Of a DNA stretch of 64,000 nt, positions 52,133 through 61,900 are shown piece by piece. The notes beneath the pieces are model-generated. The model was not told the origin of the DNA and made no database searches. It saw only the letters and a list, made by a program, of their open reading frames with translations. A program made the translations under genes and the position numbers. This DNA is from JAJRPT01 sp964465945 (GTDB lineage Bacteria > Bacteroidota > Ignavibacteria > Kapaibacteriales > UBA2268), in assembly GCA_964465945.1 (NCBI GenBank), contig CAYXMM010000012.1:1-64000 (forward strand), written 5' to 3'. The number at the start of each line of letters is the position of its first letter. Position 1 is the first letter of the stretch.

Positions 52133-53389
52133 CTAATTAATTGTTATTGCTAAAGATAATTGTTTCGCTAAAATTTCAGTAAGTCCTTTTCTGTCGAATT
52201 GTTCGACAAAGTTTTCATCTGGTTTTGGAAGATTTTTATTCTTCCAAAGTTCATAAAATTCTAAAACTGCTTTTTCAATTTCTTTTTCATCTTTTGGCTT
52301 AGTAATAATTGATGACTTATATTCTAAGCATAATTTTTTCATCGGACCATCGGGAATTGTAGCGAGAATTGGTTTTTTTGCTCCAAAGTATTCCCATAAT
52401 TTTCCTGGTGTTCTGATATTGTCATTCAACATAAGCCATAACAAATCTGCACTTATTAAATATTTAATTGACTCTTTATGATTAACAAAGCCAACAGATT
52501 CGACTACTTCTTCTAATTTGTACTTTTTAATCATTTTTAAATGATTTTTTCGCATTAGTCCAACTAATTGAAGGCGGATAATATTTTTTAGTTCAGGTTG
52601 TTTTTTTATAATATTTTTAAGAGCGAGGAAAAAGTATTTTGGTGTTCTATCATCTTGGAAAACACCAGAGTGATTAATCACGAAATGTTTATTATTTTTT
52701 TCAATACCTTCGGCTTTGTCGAAATCTTCTTGATCATAGCCATGAGGAATTATAATTATATCATCATAAGAAAGGAACTTATATCGTTTGATTAAATTTT
52801 CTTTAGCTTGTCTTGAAATTACAATTACTCGGAAAGAAGTTCGCATAAACTCGGCTTCTAACTTTTGGGCTTTGCTTTTATGTATTAGCGTAGGAAAATA
52901 ATGAAACTTGTTATCAATCCAGCTATCTCGATAATCTAAAACGTATTGTATATTATGTTTTGCAGCGAGTTCTTTTGCAATTAAGAAGTCAGTAAAAGGT
53001 GGTGCAGTTGCAAAAATCACATCAATATCATGCTCTTTAAAAATTCTCTCTGCTTTTGAAAGAGCATATTTTTTCCATTTAGCTTTTGAATCAGGGAAAT
53101 TAAAGAAGTTCAAGAAAAAACGACCAAACCTTTGGATACCATAATTAGGTAGAAAACTTGGTTTACTTTTGACATTTTTAGCATCGTTTGTTCTAAATAC
53201 TTGGATATTAAGTTCTTCAAGTTCGGAAGCTAAGGATTCGTCATAAGCGTAGTAATCTTTTGAAGAAGTAGTTAAAACAATAGGTTCCCAGCCGTATTCT
53301 TTTAAATACTTAACAAATTTCAAAGTCCTTTGAACCCCACTGAGACCCATTGGGGGAAAGTAATAAGCAATAACTAAACACTTTCTCAT
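52133..53389 (-). CDS. Glycosyltransferase, GT4-type
   Basis: The 418-residue protein of the GT-B fold opens LVIAYYFPPMGLSGVQRTLKF, the usual N-terminus of this family, followed by DVIFATAPPFTDFLIAKELA and VLDYRDSW near residue 145. The C-terminal sugar-nucleotide domain has NHSGVFQDDRTPKYF, GFVNHKESIKYLISADLLWL and the EYFGAKKPILA segment near residue 360. It would transfer a sugar in cell-envelope glycan or glycolipid synthesis. Substrate unknown. The first gene of a two-gene unit with the FAD enzyme; a TAATTTTG -7 element at 53394-53401 lies next to the start. Confidence 0.88.
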   Translation of the reverse strand: MRKCLVIAYYFPPMGLSGVQRTLKFVKYLKEYGWEPIVLTTSSKDYYAYDESLASELEELNIQVFRTNDAKNVKSKPSFLPNYGIQRFGRFFLNFFNFPDSKAKWKKYALSKAERIFKEHDIDVIFATAPPFTDFLIAKELAAKHNIQYVLDYRDSWIDNKFHYFPTLIHKSKAQKLEAEFMRTSFRVIVISRQAKENLIKRYKFLSYDDIIIIPHGYDQEDFDKAEGIEKNNKHFVINHSGVFQDDRTPKYFFLALKNIIKKQPELKNIIRLQLVGLMRKNHLKMIKKYKLEEVVESVGFVNHKESIKYLISADLLWLMLNDNIRTPGKLWEYFGAKKPILATIPDGPMKKLCLEYKSSIITKPKDEKEIEKAVLEFYELWKNKNLPKPDENFVEQFDRKGLTEILAKQLSLAITIN

Positions 53390-53393
53390 TTTA

Positions 53394-53401
53394 CAAAATT
53401 A
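53394..53401 (-). promoter_or_regulatory. -7 element TAATTTTG next to the glycosyltransferase start
   Basis: The minus-strand TAATTTTG ends 4 bases before the ATG, so it would give a nearly leaderless mRNA. It could be chance. Confidence 0.3.
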
Positions 53402-53485
53402 ACAAAATAATACCTTTCACTATAAACATATAGTTTCCCACAACGTCAAATAATATATAAAATTAGGGAAAATTAAGGAAAGGAG

Positions 53486-53560
53486 TCGGAGTAGCAGGAT
53501 TCGAACCTGCGGCCTTCTGGTCCCAAACCAGACGCGCTAACCGGACTGCGCCATACTCCG
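53486..53560 (-). tRNA. tRNA-Pro (anticodon TGG)
   Basis: The 75-base tRNA has acceptor arms CGGAGTA / TACTCCG, discriminator A and no encoded CCA. The anticodon arm is TCTGG-TTTGGGA-CCAGA with anticodon TGG. The T arm is GCAGG-TTCGAAT-CCTGC. All stems pair. Confidence 0.96.
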
Positions 53561-53917
53561 AAATATTTTATAAGAGCGTCCTCAAATAAGATTTCAAAAT
53601 TACGAAGTAATTTTTATATATACAAGAGAAAAATAGATAAAAATATATTTTTTATTAATATTATCAAATTAATCTGAAAGTTTAATAAGGGATTTATATA
53701 CTTTTTTTAGAATAAATAGTAATAACTATAGATTCAATCAAACTCTTTACCTAAAATTTTCTTTTTCTTTTTTTGCAAAGATTACTACTAAATTCTTTAT
53801 ATCTTGTTAATTATTTGATTTAAAAATAAGCGGTGAATAATATTTCAAATTAAACTCAAATCTTATTTTTTTAATTTGAAATAATTAAATTTTTTTCGAA
53901 TTATAATATCTTTTTTA
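53561..53917. other. AT-rich spacer of 357 bases with a 13-bp inverted repeat
   Basis: No gene is visible. It contains the -7 element TAATTTTG of tRNA-Pro (53595-53602, minus) and a perfect 13-base inverted repeat TATTTCAAATTAA / TTAATTTGAAATA at 53841-53853 and 53871-53883. The repeat lies 35 bases beyond the stop of the T9SS gene at 53918; it is not followed by a good T-run, so a termination role is possible but not clear. The remainder is low-complexity AT sequence. Confidence 0.6.
53595..53602 (-). promoter_or_regulatory. -7 element TAATTTTG of tRNA-Pro
   Basis: The minus-strand TAATTTTG is 35 bases before the tRNA 5' end and embedded in the same CAAAATTACGAA context as that of tRNA-Ser. 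Confidence 0.45.
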
Positions 53918-56889
53918 TTAATCAATTATGAATTTTTTTGTTTGTATTTTACCATAAGGGGTAATCATTCTTAAAAAATAACTTCCAGCCGATAAGTCGT
54001 CTAAATTTATATTTAGAATCTCTTCATTAATATATTCATTTTTACTTGTAGAAAAATAAACTGTATATAAAACTTGACCTTTTATATTCATTATAATAAA
54101 TGAAAATTTGCCTTGTTCTTCTGTTGAAAGACTTAAATGTAGTTCGCCATTTCTTTGATAAATTTTAAATTCATTATTAATGTAAGATTTAATTTGACGA
54201 TATGGCTGTTCACAAGAAAGAAAATTAACTTTTGAGTTCGTATAGTCTACTAAATTATAATCATCATTTTCTGAGATTAACACATTTGTTACATTACTAT
54301 ATCCTAGTAGTGCCGTAAAACAAAGCTTAAATTCATTACTGTAATTCATTGAAAATTCTAATTTATTAAAAGTTAAAACTAAAATCATTTGATCATCTGA
54401 TTCATATATATTAAAACTACTTGAAGATGACTTAAATTTTAATAATTTCGGATCAAATTTGAAATATAACTTTATTTCATCAAGATATGAATTAAGTTCA
54501 CATTCAGGAACAAAGATTCCATTAATACAAAAATCTTTACCTATTTCTATTTCACTATTTTCCAAGTAAATAGAGACATCAGGTCTACATTTATCTAAAC
54601 AAGAGTCTATACTAACAACTATATTTTTAGTAAACTCGCAATAATATCTATCGTGAATTTTAAGCGTATATGTTGTTGTTTCAGTAGGAGTAACAATAGG
54701 ACTTAAACTATTAGGTTCATCAAGTCCAGTTATAGGAAACCAATTTATTGAAGATATTTCACCATCAAAATGATTTTCTAATTTAATTGATTCATTTACA
54801 CAAACCAAAGTGTCTTTTATAACATCTAAATTATATTCAGGTAGTGGAATTAAAGAAATATTATCTATACCAAAGCCATAGGAAGGCACTTTCATGTCTG
54901 GGCTTTCACCAAGAATCCAAATTGCAAGTTCAGTAGAATTATCATTGGCAATAAACTCATCACTGATTTCAACCCAATCATCTTCAAATCTTATATCTTC
55001 AATTTTTTTTAGTTTTAAATCTTGGAATCTATTTTTAATACTTAACCAAATATTTAACTTTCTTCCATTCTCCTCTGCCCTACTTATTTTTTCTAAATTA
55101 CAGACATAAGCACTAAATTTATATCGAGTTCCCACTCTAGTTGGATTTTCTTGATACCAAGCCCTTTGTTCTATATTTGGGAGTGGATCACCAATAAGAA
55201 AAAAGGGTGCAGATTTTGCAGTTTTGTCAAAATTTGTATTATGCCACATTGCATAACTACTTGATGCTAATTGACCATAACTAGTAAATAAATATGGACA
55301 AGATGAACTTTGACTTGTTCTAAAGTCCAAATCTGTAAAATACTCAACTATAAAGCAGGTTGATCCTGCTGCGATTGCTCCAAAATTAGAATTTTTCACC
55401 GTATTCCCACAGCAAAACTCATATTTTAACCTAAATGTTAAAGTATCATAATTGTTTGATTTAGTTTTAATTCTAACTTCAAAAACTTCCAAAAAATGAC
55501 TTTTATCTTCAATAGTGTTTACTCCACTGAATGTTACGCTGTAGTTTTGACTATTAATTGAACTAATTAATTCATTTTCATTATTTGGAAAAATTTTCAC
55601 AAATTCTGCATTAAACTCTTCTTTCCTGTTTGAATTAATAATAACTGAGTATTTATCGCCAAAACAAGTAATATTTGGAAAAGAAATAGAATAATCTTTT
55701 TCCGTATCCTCTTCAGTAACACAAGGAATGTCATATTCACCATTGAAGAAACTATTTAATACGGTTGGTAATCCCCATCTAAAATAAGATTTTTCATTTA
55801 AGCTTAATGAAACAGCATTTTCAGTGTAATTACAACCCTGACCAATCACATTCGGATATTGAATTGCATCTAAAAAAGTGTTATTTTCTCTTCCAGAATA
55901 AATCACTCCATTTGGTCCTCTTTCAATCGCATTGAAAAAGGGGCTTGGTTTAGTTTTTATGATAAATTTTTTTTCAATCATTTCTTTCCAACTACATATT
56001 GATAAGTCATATTGATAAATCGCATTATCAACTTTGACATAAAGTACTTTTCCGTTTTGGGAAAAACAAGATGAATATGTATTTTGTTTCAAATCCAAAT
56101 CTTTTGAATTACTTAATTTACCTGTTTTGGGGTCAAAATCAAAAATTTGAATTTCACCTTCAAATGAGCTGTTTAAATTAGGATCATAAAAAGGAATCGT
56201 AACAGAAAGTTTAGTTCCATTAGGTGAGAAATTCATTCGTCCTGTACCAACAGCTGGTGAAAAAGATTTGTGTTGTTTACCTATTTTTTGGGTAGTAATA
56301 TTTTCATCTAATCCATTTTCATCAATTTTTATAATTTTAAAAGCATCTGTAAAATACTCATGGGTTACAACCCAAATAACATTATCTACTTGATTATATA
56401 CAGCTGCAATTTTTTCAGTAGAATTAACGAATAAGTTTTTATTTTTTACAATAACTTCATTTTTATCTGTATCAATAAGACAATAATTAATACCTAAATT
56501 TGAACCGTTTACATTTACTGCGTCTGATGTAATTAAATATAAATAATTTGATTTTGTTGGATGTTTAATAAATATTCCTGTATTTGAAACATCTGAAGAA
56601 CAAATTATATTATTATTATTTTTTAATACGCCTTTGGTACTTTTAATAAATGAATTGGGCTGAACTAAATCTAAATAGTAAAGTAAGTTTCCATAATTAT
56701 CCGAAACGAAGAGGTTCCCTCAGTAAAATTATAATCGCCAATACTTAATGCCTCTGGATTACCATTTGTTGTGTTAAAAGTTATACCAGCTCTTTTTCCA
56801 AATATCCAATTATCATAATTCTTTAAATTTGGTTGAGAATTTAAGCAATAGAAACAAAAAATAGTGTAAAAGATTATAATTCTAAGCAT
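53918..56889 (-). pseudogene. T9SS surface protein broken by one frameshift
   Basis: Two frames read as one protein of about 990 residues. The N-terminal frame starts at 56889 (LRIIIFYTIFCFYCLNSQ signal peptide), runs through NYDNWIFGKRAGITFN and FTEGTSSF and stops at 56671. The other frame continues DNYGNLLYYLDLVQ and stays open to 53918. A single missing base in the run at 56704-56706 (TTT instead of TTTT on the minus strand) explains the break: TSSFSDNYGNLLYY is the expected family sequence. Downstream are propeller-like repeats, a CBM-like region (WVEISDEF..GFGIDNISL), a cohesin-like stretch and a T9SS sorting domain ending KKFIID. An in-frame ATG at 56236 could start a shortened product without a signal peptide. 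Confidence 0.75.
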
Positions 56890-56981
56890 AGTTAATCCTA
56901 ATTTATTAATAACTAACACATTTGTATGAAATGGGTTACAAAATATTAATTAAATCTGATATTAGTATGATTTGAATATGG

Positions 56982-57482
56982 CTACAATTCTAAATATTTA
57001 TTTACAAAGTTGTATCTGTTTTTTATTTTAAGAGTATAACCAGTTCCGTCATTTAAAACTAAAATTGGTTGTTTTGCACTATCTTGCTTAAACTCTTTTA
57101 TATCATTCAAATTTATATCGAAGTAGAAATTATTAAAATTAGCTTTTGGTATAAATATTATTCTTTTATTTGTTAAAATTAAATCACCTGCAACATTAGA
57201 GTATTTAAAAGTATTGCAAAAATCTCTGTAAATTTCCTTTTCATCAGATTTCAGATAATATTTAGACGAGTCGAAATTGGCATCTTTATTAAATGAATAT
57301 CTTGTTTGATATAGAACTAACGCAAGGGTAACTAAAATGCTTAAACTTAGAATTAGAGGATTAAAACTTAAGCCAGTTTTAAAGATAAACATACTTAGTG
57401 ATCCGTAAATTCCATTTATATAAAATAAATTCCAAAGGAAAAAAGTTAAATTATTTTGTATATGAATTATATATCTATTCAT
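56982..57482 (-). CDS. Membrane protein with PH-like (GRAM-like) domain
   Basis: The 166-residue protein has an N-terminal half with two hydrophobic segments (about residues 10-35 and 40-60). The C-terminal half has the pattern GDLILTNKRIIFIPKA, followed by LNDIKEFKQ, LVLNDGTGYTLKIKNR and a terminal helix. That is the bacterial PH / GRAM-like domain seen in short membrane proteins. No function known. Promoter at 57506-57536. Single gene. Confidence 0.7.
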   Translation of the reverse strand: MNRYIIHIQNNLTFFLWNLFYINGIYGSLSMFIFKTGLSFNPLILSLSILVTLALVLYQTRYSFNKDANFDSSKYYLKSDEKEIYRDFCNTFKYSNVAGDLILTNKRIIFIPKANFNNFYFDINLNDIKEFKQDSAKQPILVLNDGTGYTLKIKNRYNFVNKYLEL

Positions 57483-57505
57483 AATTATTCTTCTAAGTTA
57501 TTAAA

Positions 57506-57536
57506 CAAAACTATAAAATTAAGTTTGAATTAACAA
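57506..57536 (-). promoter_or_regulatory. Bacteroidota-type promoter of the PH-like protein gene
   Basis: The minus strand has TTG at 57536-57534, a 20-base spacer, then TAGTTTTG at 57513-57506. The ATG is 24 bases downstream. Confidence 0.5.
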
Positions 57537-57542
57537 TTAAAA

Positions 57543-58175
57543 TCATTCAATTTTTATTTTCTTTCCTAAAAATTTTGGTTTTACATTGAAGATGAAGTCA
57601 ATAAATACTCTAACTCTTGAGAGTTTTTCTCTAACATACTGCTCGAAGTTCATTCCAATACCGATACTCTTTGCATTATATGCGATAGCGTTATGCCCTA
57701 GTTGATTAGCAATAAATAATCCACGTTGATTCTGGAAATTTTGTGATATTATTGTATATTTTTTTGCTCCGAATACTTTATTTGCTCTAATAATTGAATC
57801 ATAAGTCCTGAAGCCAGCGAAATCTAAGAAAATCTTATCACTTGGAACTCCTTTATTGACAAGTGATTTCTTCATATCCATTGGTTCGTTATAGTATATC
57901 AAAGAATTATCACCACTTATTAAAACATATTCTATTTTTCCTGCAAAGAATAAACTTGCAGTAGCTGCTATTCTATTTTTGTAATATAAATTTGGTGTGC
58001 CATTACGGAAATACTTTGATGTTCCGAGTAAAACTCCAATTCTCCTTTTTGGTATTTTATAAATACTACTATATGCTTTGCCGTGAGCGGAGCATTGAAT
58101 AATAATATCGCAAATCATAATTGTAATTAGACAAAGCGAAATTAATAGTAGTAATATTTTAAAAATTTTATTCAT
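57543..58175 (-). CDS. SanA/YdcF-type (DUF218) membrane-anchored protein
   Basis: The protein is 210 residues from the ATG at 58175. A longer frame to 58220 would run through the terminator hairpin of the FKBP gene and is rejected. One N-terminal membrane helix (KIFKILLLLISLCLITIMIC) is followed by the DUF218 domain: RIGVLLGTSKYFRNG near residue 40, YVLISGDNS near residue 77, LDFAGFRTYDSIIRA near residue 108 and YTIISQNFQNQRG near residue 130. This form is that of SanA (vancomycin sensitivity) of E. coli, implicated in envelope barrier function. Enzymatic activity is unknown. Confidence 0.88.
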   Translation of the reverse strand: MNKIFKILLLLISLCLITIMICDIIIQCSAHGKAYSSIYKIPKRRIGVLLGTSKYFRNGTPNLYYKNRIAATASLFFAGKIEYVLISGDNSLIYYNEPMDMKKSLVNKGVPSDKIFLDFAGFRTYDSIIRANKVFGAKKYTIISQNFQNQRGLFIANQLGHNAIAYNAKSIGIGMNFEQYVREKLSRVRVFIDFIFNVKPKFLGKKIKIE

Positions 58176-58212
58176 AAAAAAAAACCCGTTACTATGGTAT
58201 AATAACGGGTTT
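58176..58212 (-). terminator. Terminator of the FKBP gene, abutting the sanA-like start codon
   Basis: On the minus strand AAACCCGTTA pairs with TAACGGGTTT around an 11-base loop, followed by a T-run that ends one base before the ATG of the SanA-like gene. So the terminator and the ribosome binding region of the next gene coincide. Confidence 0.85.
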
Positions 58213-58233
58213 AATAACATTTAGTTGTTAAAA

Positions 58234-58932
58234 TTATTTAACAATTTCTAATAATTCAACTTCAAACATTAAAGTAGAATTTGGTTCGATTCTTGGCATA
58301 GAACCTCTTTCACCATAAGCAAGATTTGCTGGGATCCAGAAGATATATTTAGAACCAACGCTCATAAGTTGAACGCCTTCAGTCCAACCTGGGATAACTT
58401 GATTTAAAGCGAATTCAGCTGGTTCGCCTCTTTCAACAGAGCTATCAAATACATTTCCGTCAAGAGTTTTACCAGTGTAGTGAACTTTAACTTTAGTAGC
58501 TGGGTTAGCTGGTTTTTCGCCAGTTCCTTCTTTTACAATTTTATATTGTAAGCCAGAAGCAGTAGTTTTGACTCCTTCTTTACTTTTATTTGCTTCTAAG
58601 AATTTTTTACCTAATTCTAAGTTTTTAGTTAAAAGTTCTTCTTGTTTTTTCATTGCTTTTTCTTGCATCACTTGAGAAAAAGATTTCATAACTGCTTCTC
58701 TTTGTTCAGCAGAAAGAATACCTTTTTGATTTTTCATAACATCATCCATAGCTTGTTTGATGATTGCTGTGTTAAGTGCAAGTGAGTCTTTTGTAATATT
58801 TTCGCCTATACTCCAACCCACAGCATAAGCAACAGAATCTAATTGAGTTTTGAACTCAATTTTTTGGCTTTGGCTCTCATTAGAGCATGCTAAAAAACTT
58901 AATACTAAAGCCATTGCAACTGCAAATTTCAT
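58234..58932 (-). CDS. FKBP-type peptidyl-prolyl isomerase, lipoprotein (Mip/FkpA-like)
   Basis: The 232-residue protein has a lipoprotein signal (KFAVAMALVLSFLAC, cysteine at residue 16), an N-terminal helical dimerisation domain (about 30-125, SVAYAVGWSIGENI), and the FKBP domain from about residue 125. Features are GLQYKIVKEGTGEKP, VKVHYTGKTLDGNVFDSS, IPGWTEGVQLMSVGSKYIFW, LAYGERG and a FEVELLEI end, so the FKBP core is complete. It catalyses cis-trans isomerisation of proline bonds in periplasmic proteins. It follows rpoC in the same direction (64 bases) and has its own terminator. Confidence 0.95.
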   Translation of the reverse strand: MKFAVAMALVLSFLACSNESQSQKIEFKTQLDSVAYAVGWSIGENITKDSLALNTAIIKQAMDDVMKNQKGILSAEQREAVMKSFSQVMQEKAMKKQEELLTKNLELGKKFLEANKSKEGVKTTASGLQYKIVKEGTGEKPANPATKVKVHYTGKTLDGNVFDSSVERGEPAEFALNQVIPGWTEGVQLMSVGSKYIFWIPANLAYGERGSMPRIEPNSTLMFEVELLEIVK

Positions 58933-58996
58933 TGTTTTAACCTTAAAAAGTTATATAAAAAAGCTAGTGCATTATTGCACTAACATATTAATTAAA

Positions 58997-61900
58997 TTAT
59001 AGACTTAATACTTCTTTAATATTAAGTTTTGTTTTGCTTTCTCTATTTTCAAAAATATTACCTTGCTTAGTTGTAACAACCATTCTTTGGTAATCTCTAA
59101 TACCAGTACCAGCAGGAATTAATTGCCCTAAAATAATATTTTCTTTAAGCCCTTCAAGATTATCCACTTTAGCACCGATTGATGCTTCGGATAATACTTT
59201 TGTTGTTTCTTGGAACGATGCAGCAGATAACCAGCTTTCAGTAGTTAAAGAAGCTTGTGTGATACCTAATAAGATTGGCTCACCTATCGCAGGGTCAGCA
59301 TTTCTATACTCTGCAATTTGTTTTTCTTTTTTCTCAAGTTCTGAATTAGCTTGTCTAATTTTACGTTTCAAGTATAAATGTTTCTCGTTAAATTTAGTTT
59401 CACCTTTATCAGTGATGATACCCATTCCTTTCATTCTTTCGTTTTCGTCAAGGAATCTATTTTTATTAACGTTGTCATTTTCGATTAAATCAGTATCTCC
59501 TGAATCGATGATTTTGACTTTTTGAAGCATTTGTCTAACGATAACTTCAATGTGTTTATCGTTGATTTTCACACCTTGCATACGGTAAACTTCTTGAACT
59601 TCATTTACTAAATATTCTTGAACGGCATTAACCCCTTTAATTCTAAGAATATCATGAGGATTAATTGAACCTTCTGTTAATCTATCGCCAGCTCTAACGA
59701 AGTCGCTTTCTTGAACTAGGACGTATTTACTGATAGGAACTGAATATTCAGTTTTAGTTTTTTCATCGACAGAGGTAACAACGATGATTCTTTGACCTCT
59801 CTTATGTTTTTCAAAAGAAACTAAACCATCAATCTCAGAAACTACGGCAGGGTTTTGAGGAGAACGAGCTTCAAAAAGTTCAGTTACACGAGGAAGACCT
59901 CCTGTAATATCTCTTGTTCTACCTAAGTCTCTTGGAATTTTAACAAGTGGAGTTCCAACTTTAACACTTTCTAAATTATCAACTCTAAGTTGAGAACGAG
60001 AAGGAATATTATAAGATTTAAGAACTTCACCCAAATTATCAATAATTTCGATTTGAGGTGTTTTAGTTTTATCTCTTGAATCAATAACAACTTTAGTAAT
60101 GTGACCAGTTTGCTCGTCATTTACTTCACGGTAAGTAGTATTTAAGATTAAGTCTTTAAATCTAACAGTACCAGAGAACTCAGCAATAATGGAAGCGTTA
60201 TAAGGGTCCCATTCATAAATCATATCACCTTTTGCAACAAGGTCGCCGTCTTTTACTTTAATTTCAGCACCATAAGTTGCATCGTAGTGAGTTAATTCTT
60301 TTCCAGTTTCAGGGTCTTTAATAATGATTGTACCAGAACGGCTGACAACAATATTAACTTCTTTTTCTTCTTCTATATAAGTTACAATTTTGATATTTTC
60401 AAAATGTAATTTACCAGGAAATTTAGCAACAACAGTTGATTGGGAAGCTACTAATGATGCTGTCCCACCAGTGTGGAATGTTCTAAGTGTTAATTGAGTA
60501 CCTGGCTCACCAATAGATTGGGACGCAATAGTACCAACGGCTTCACCTTGGTCAACAATTTTACCTGTTGCCATATTTCTTCCGTAACATCTAGCACAAA
60601 CCCCTCTTCTTGTTTCACAAGTAAGAACTGATCTAATTCTAACAGATTCGATTGCAGATTCTTCAATTTTATCAGCAATATCTTCTGTAATAATTTCATC
60701 TTTTCTTACTATAAGTTCATTAGTTAATGGGTCAATGACATCATCTAATACAACTCTACCTAATACTCTTTCACCTAATGTTTCTTTAACTTCCTCACCA
60801 TCTTTTATAGCAGATAAATTCACTCCTCTAACAGTATGGCAATCTACTTCTGTAATGATAGCATCTTGGGCTACGTCGTGTAATCTTCTTGTTAAGTAAC
60901 CAGCATCCGCTGTTTTAAGAGCTGTATCGGCAAGACCTTTTCTGGCACCGTGAGTAGAGATGAAATATTCAAGAACTGAAAGACCTTCTTTAAAATTTGA
61001 AATAATTGGATTTTCAATTAATTCCCCAGATGAACCAGAAAGAGATTTTTTCGGTTTAGCCATCAAACCTCTCATACCAGCAAGCTGTCTAATTTGTTCT
61101 TTCGAACCTCTCGCTTTTGAATCAAGCATCATCCAAAATGAATTAAATCCATTATTATGACTTGCCATTTCATTATAAAGCTTATCAGCAACTCTGTTAG
61201 TAGCAGTAGACCAAGTATCGATAATTTTGTTATATCTTTCACCTGATGAAATGACACCATTCATATAAGCAAATTCAATTTTATCAATTTTTGACTCTGC
61301 ATTAGTAATTATTTCAGCTTTTAAGTCCGGTATAACCACATCTTCAACAGATACAGATAACCCACCTAAAGTTGCGTACTCAAATCCAACTGATTTAATC
61401 CTATCTAAGAATTTAACAGTTTTTGCAATACCTGCTTTCCTTAAACATAATCCGATAATTTGTCTTAATCTATTTTTTGTTAATAACTCATTAACATAAC
61501 CAAGTTCTGCTGGAGCAAAGCTATTGAAAATCATTCTACCAGTAGAAGTTTCTTTAATTTCACCTTGATGACGAACTTTAATTTTAGCATGTAAATCAAG
61601 TTTTTTATTGTTATAAGCGATTAACATTTCATCGTAAGATGAGAAAGTTTTACCTTCGCCTAAAGCACCTTTTCTAATTTTTGTAATATAGTAAATACCA
61701 AGAACCATGTCTTGAGAAGGCACAGCAATTGGCTCACCATTTTGAGTGTGCATAATATTATGTGGAGCAAGTAATAAAAGCAATGCCTCTAATTGTGCTT
61801 CATAACTAATTGGCAAGTGAACAGCCATTTGGTCGCCGTCGAAATCGGCGTTAAATGCAGTACAAACTAACGGGTGCAACTGAATCGCTTTACCTTCAAC

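Noticed and set aside
58176..58220. Extended N-terminus of the SanA-like protein
   Set aside because: The extra 15 residues would be encoded by a terminator hairpin.
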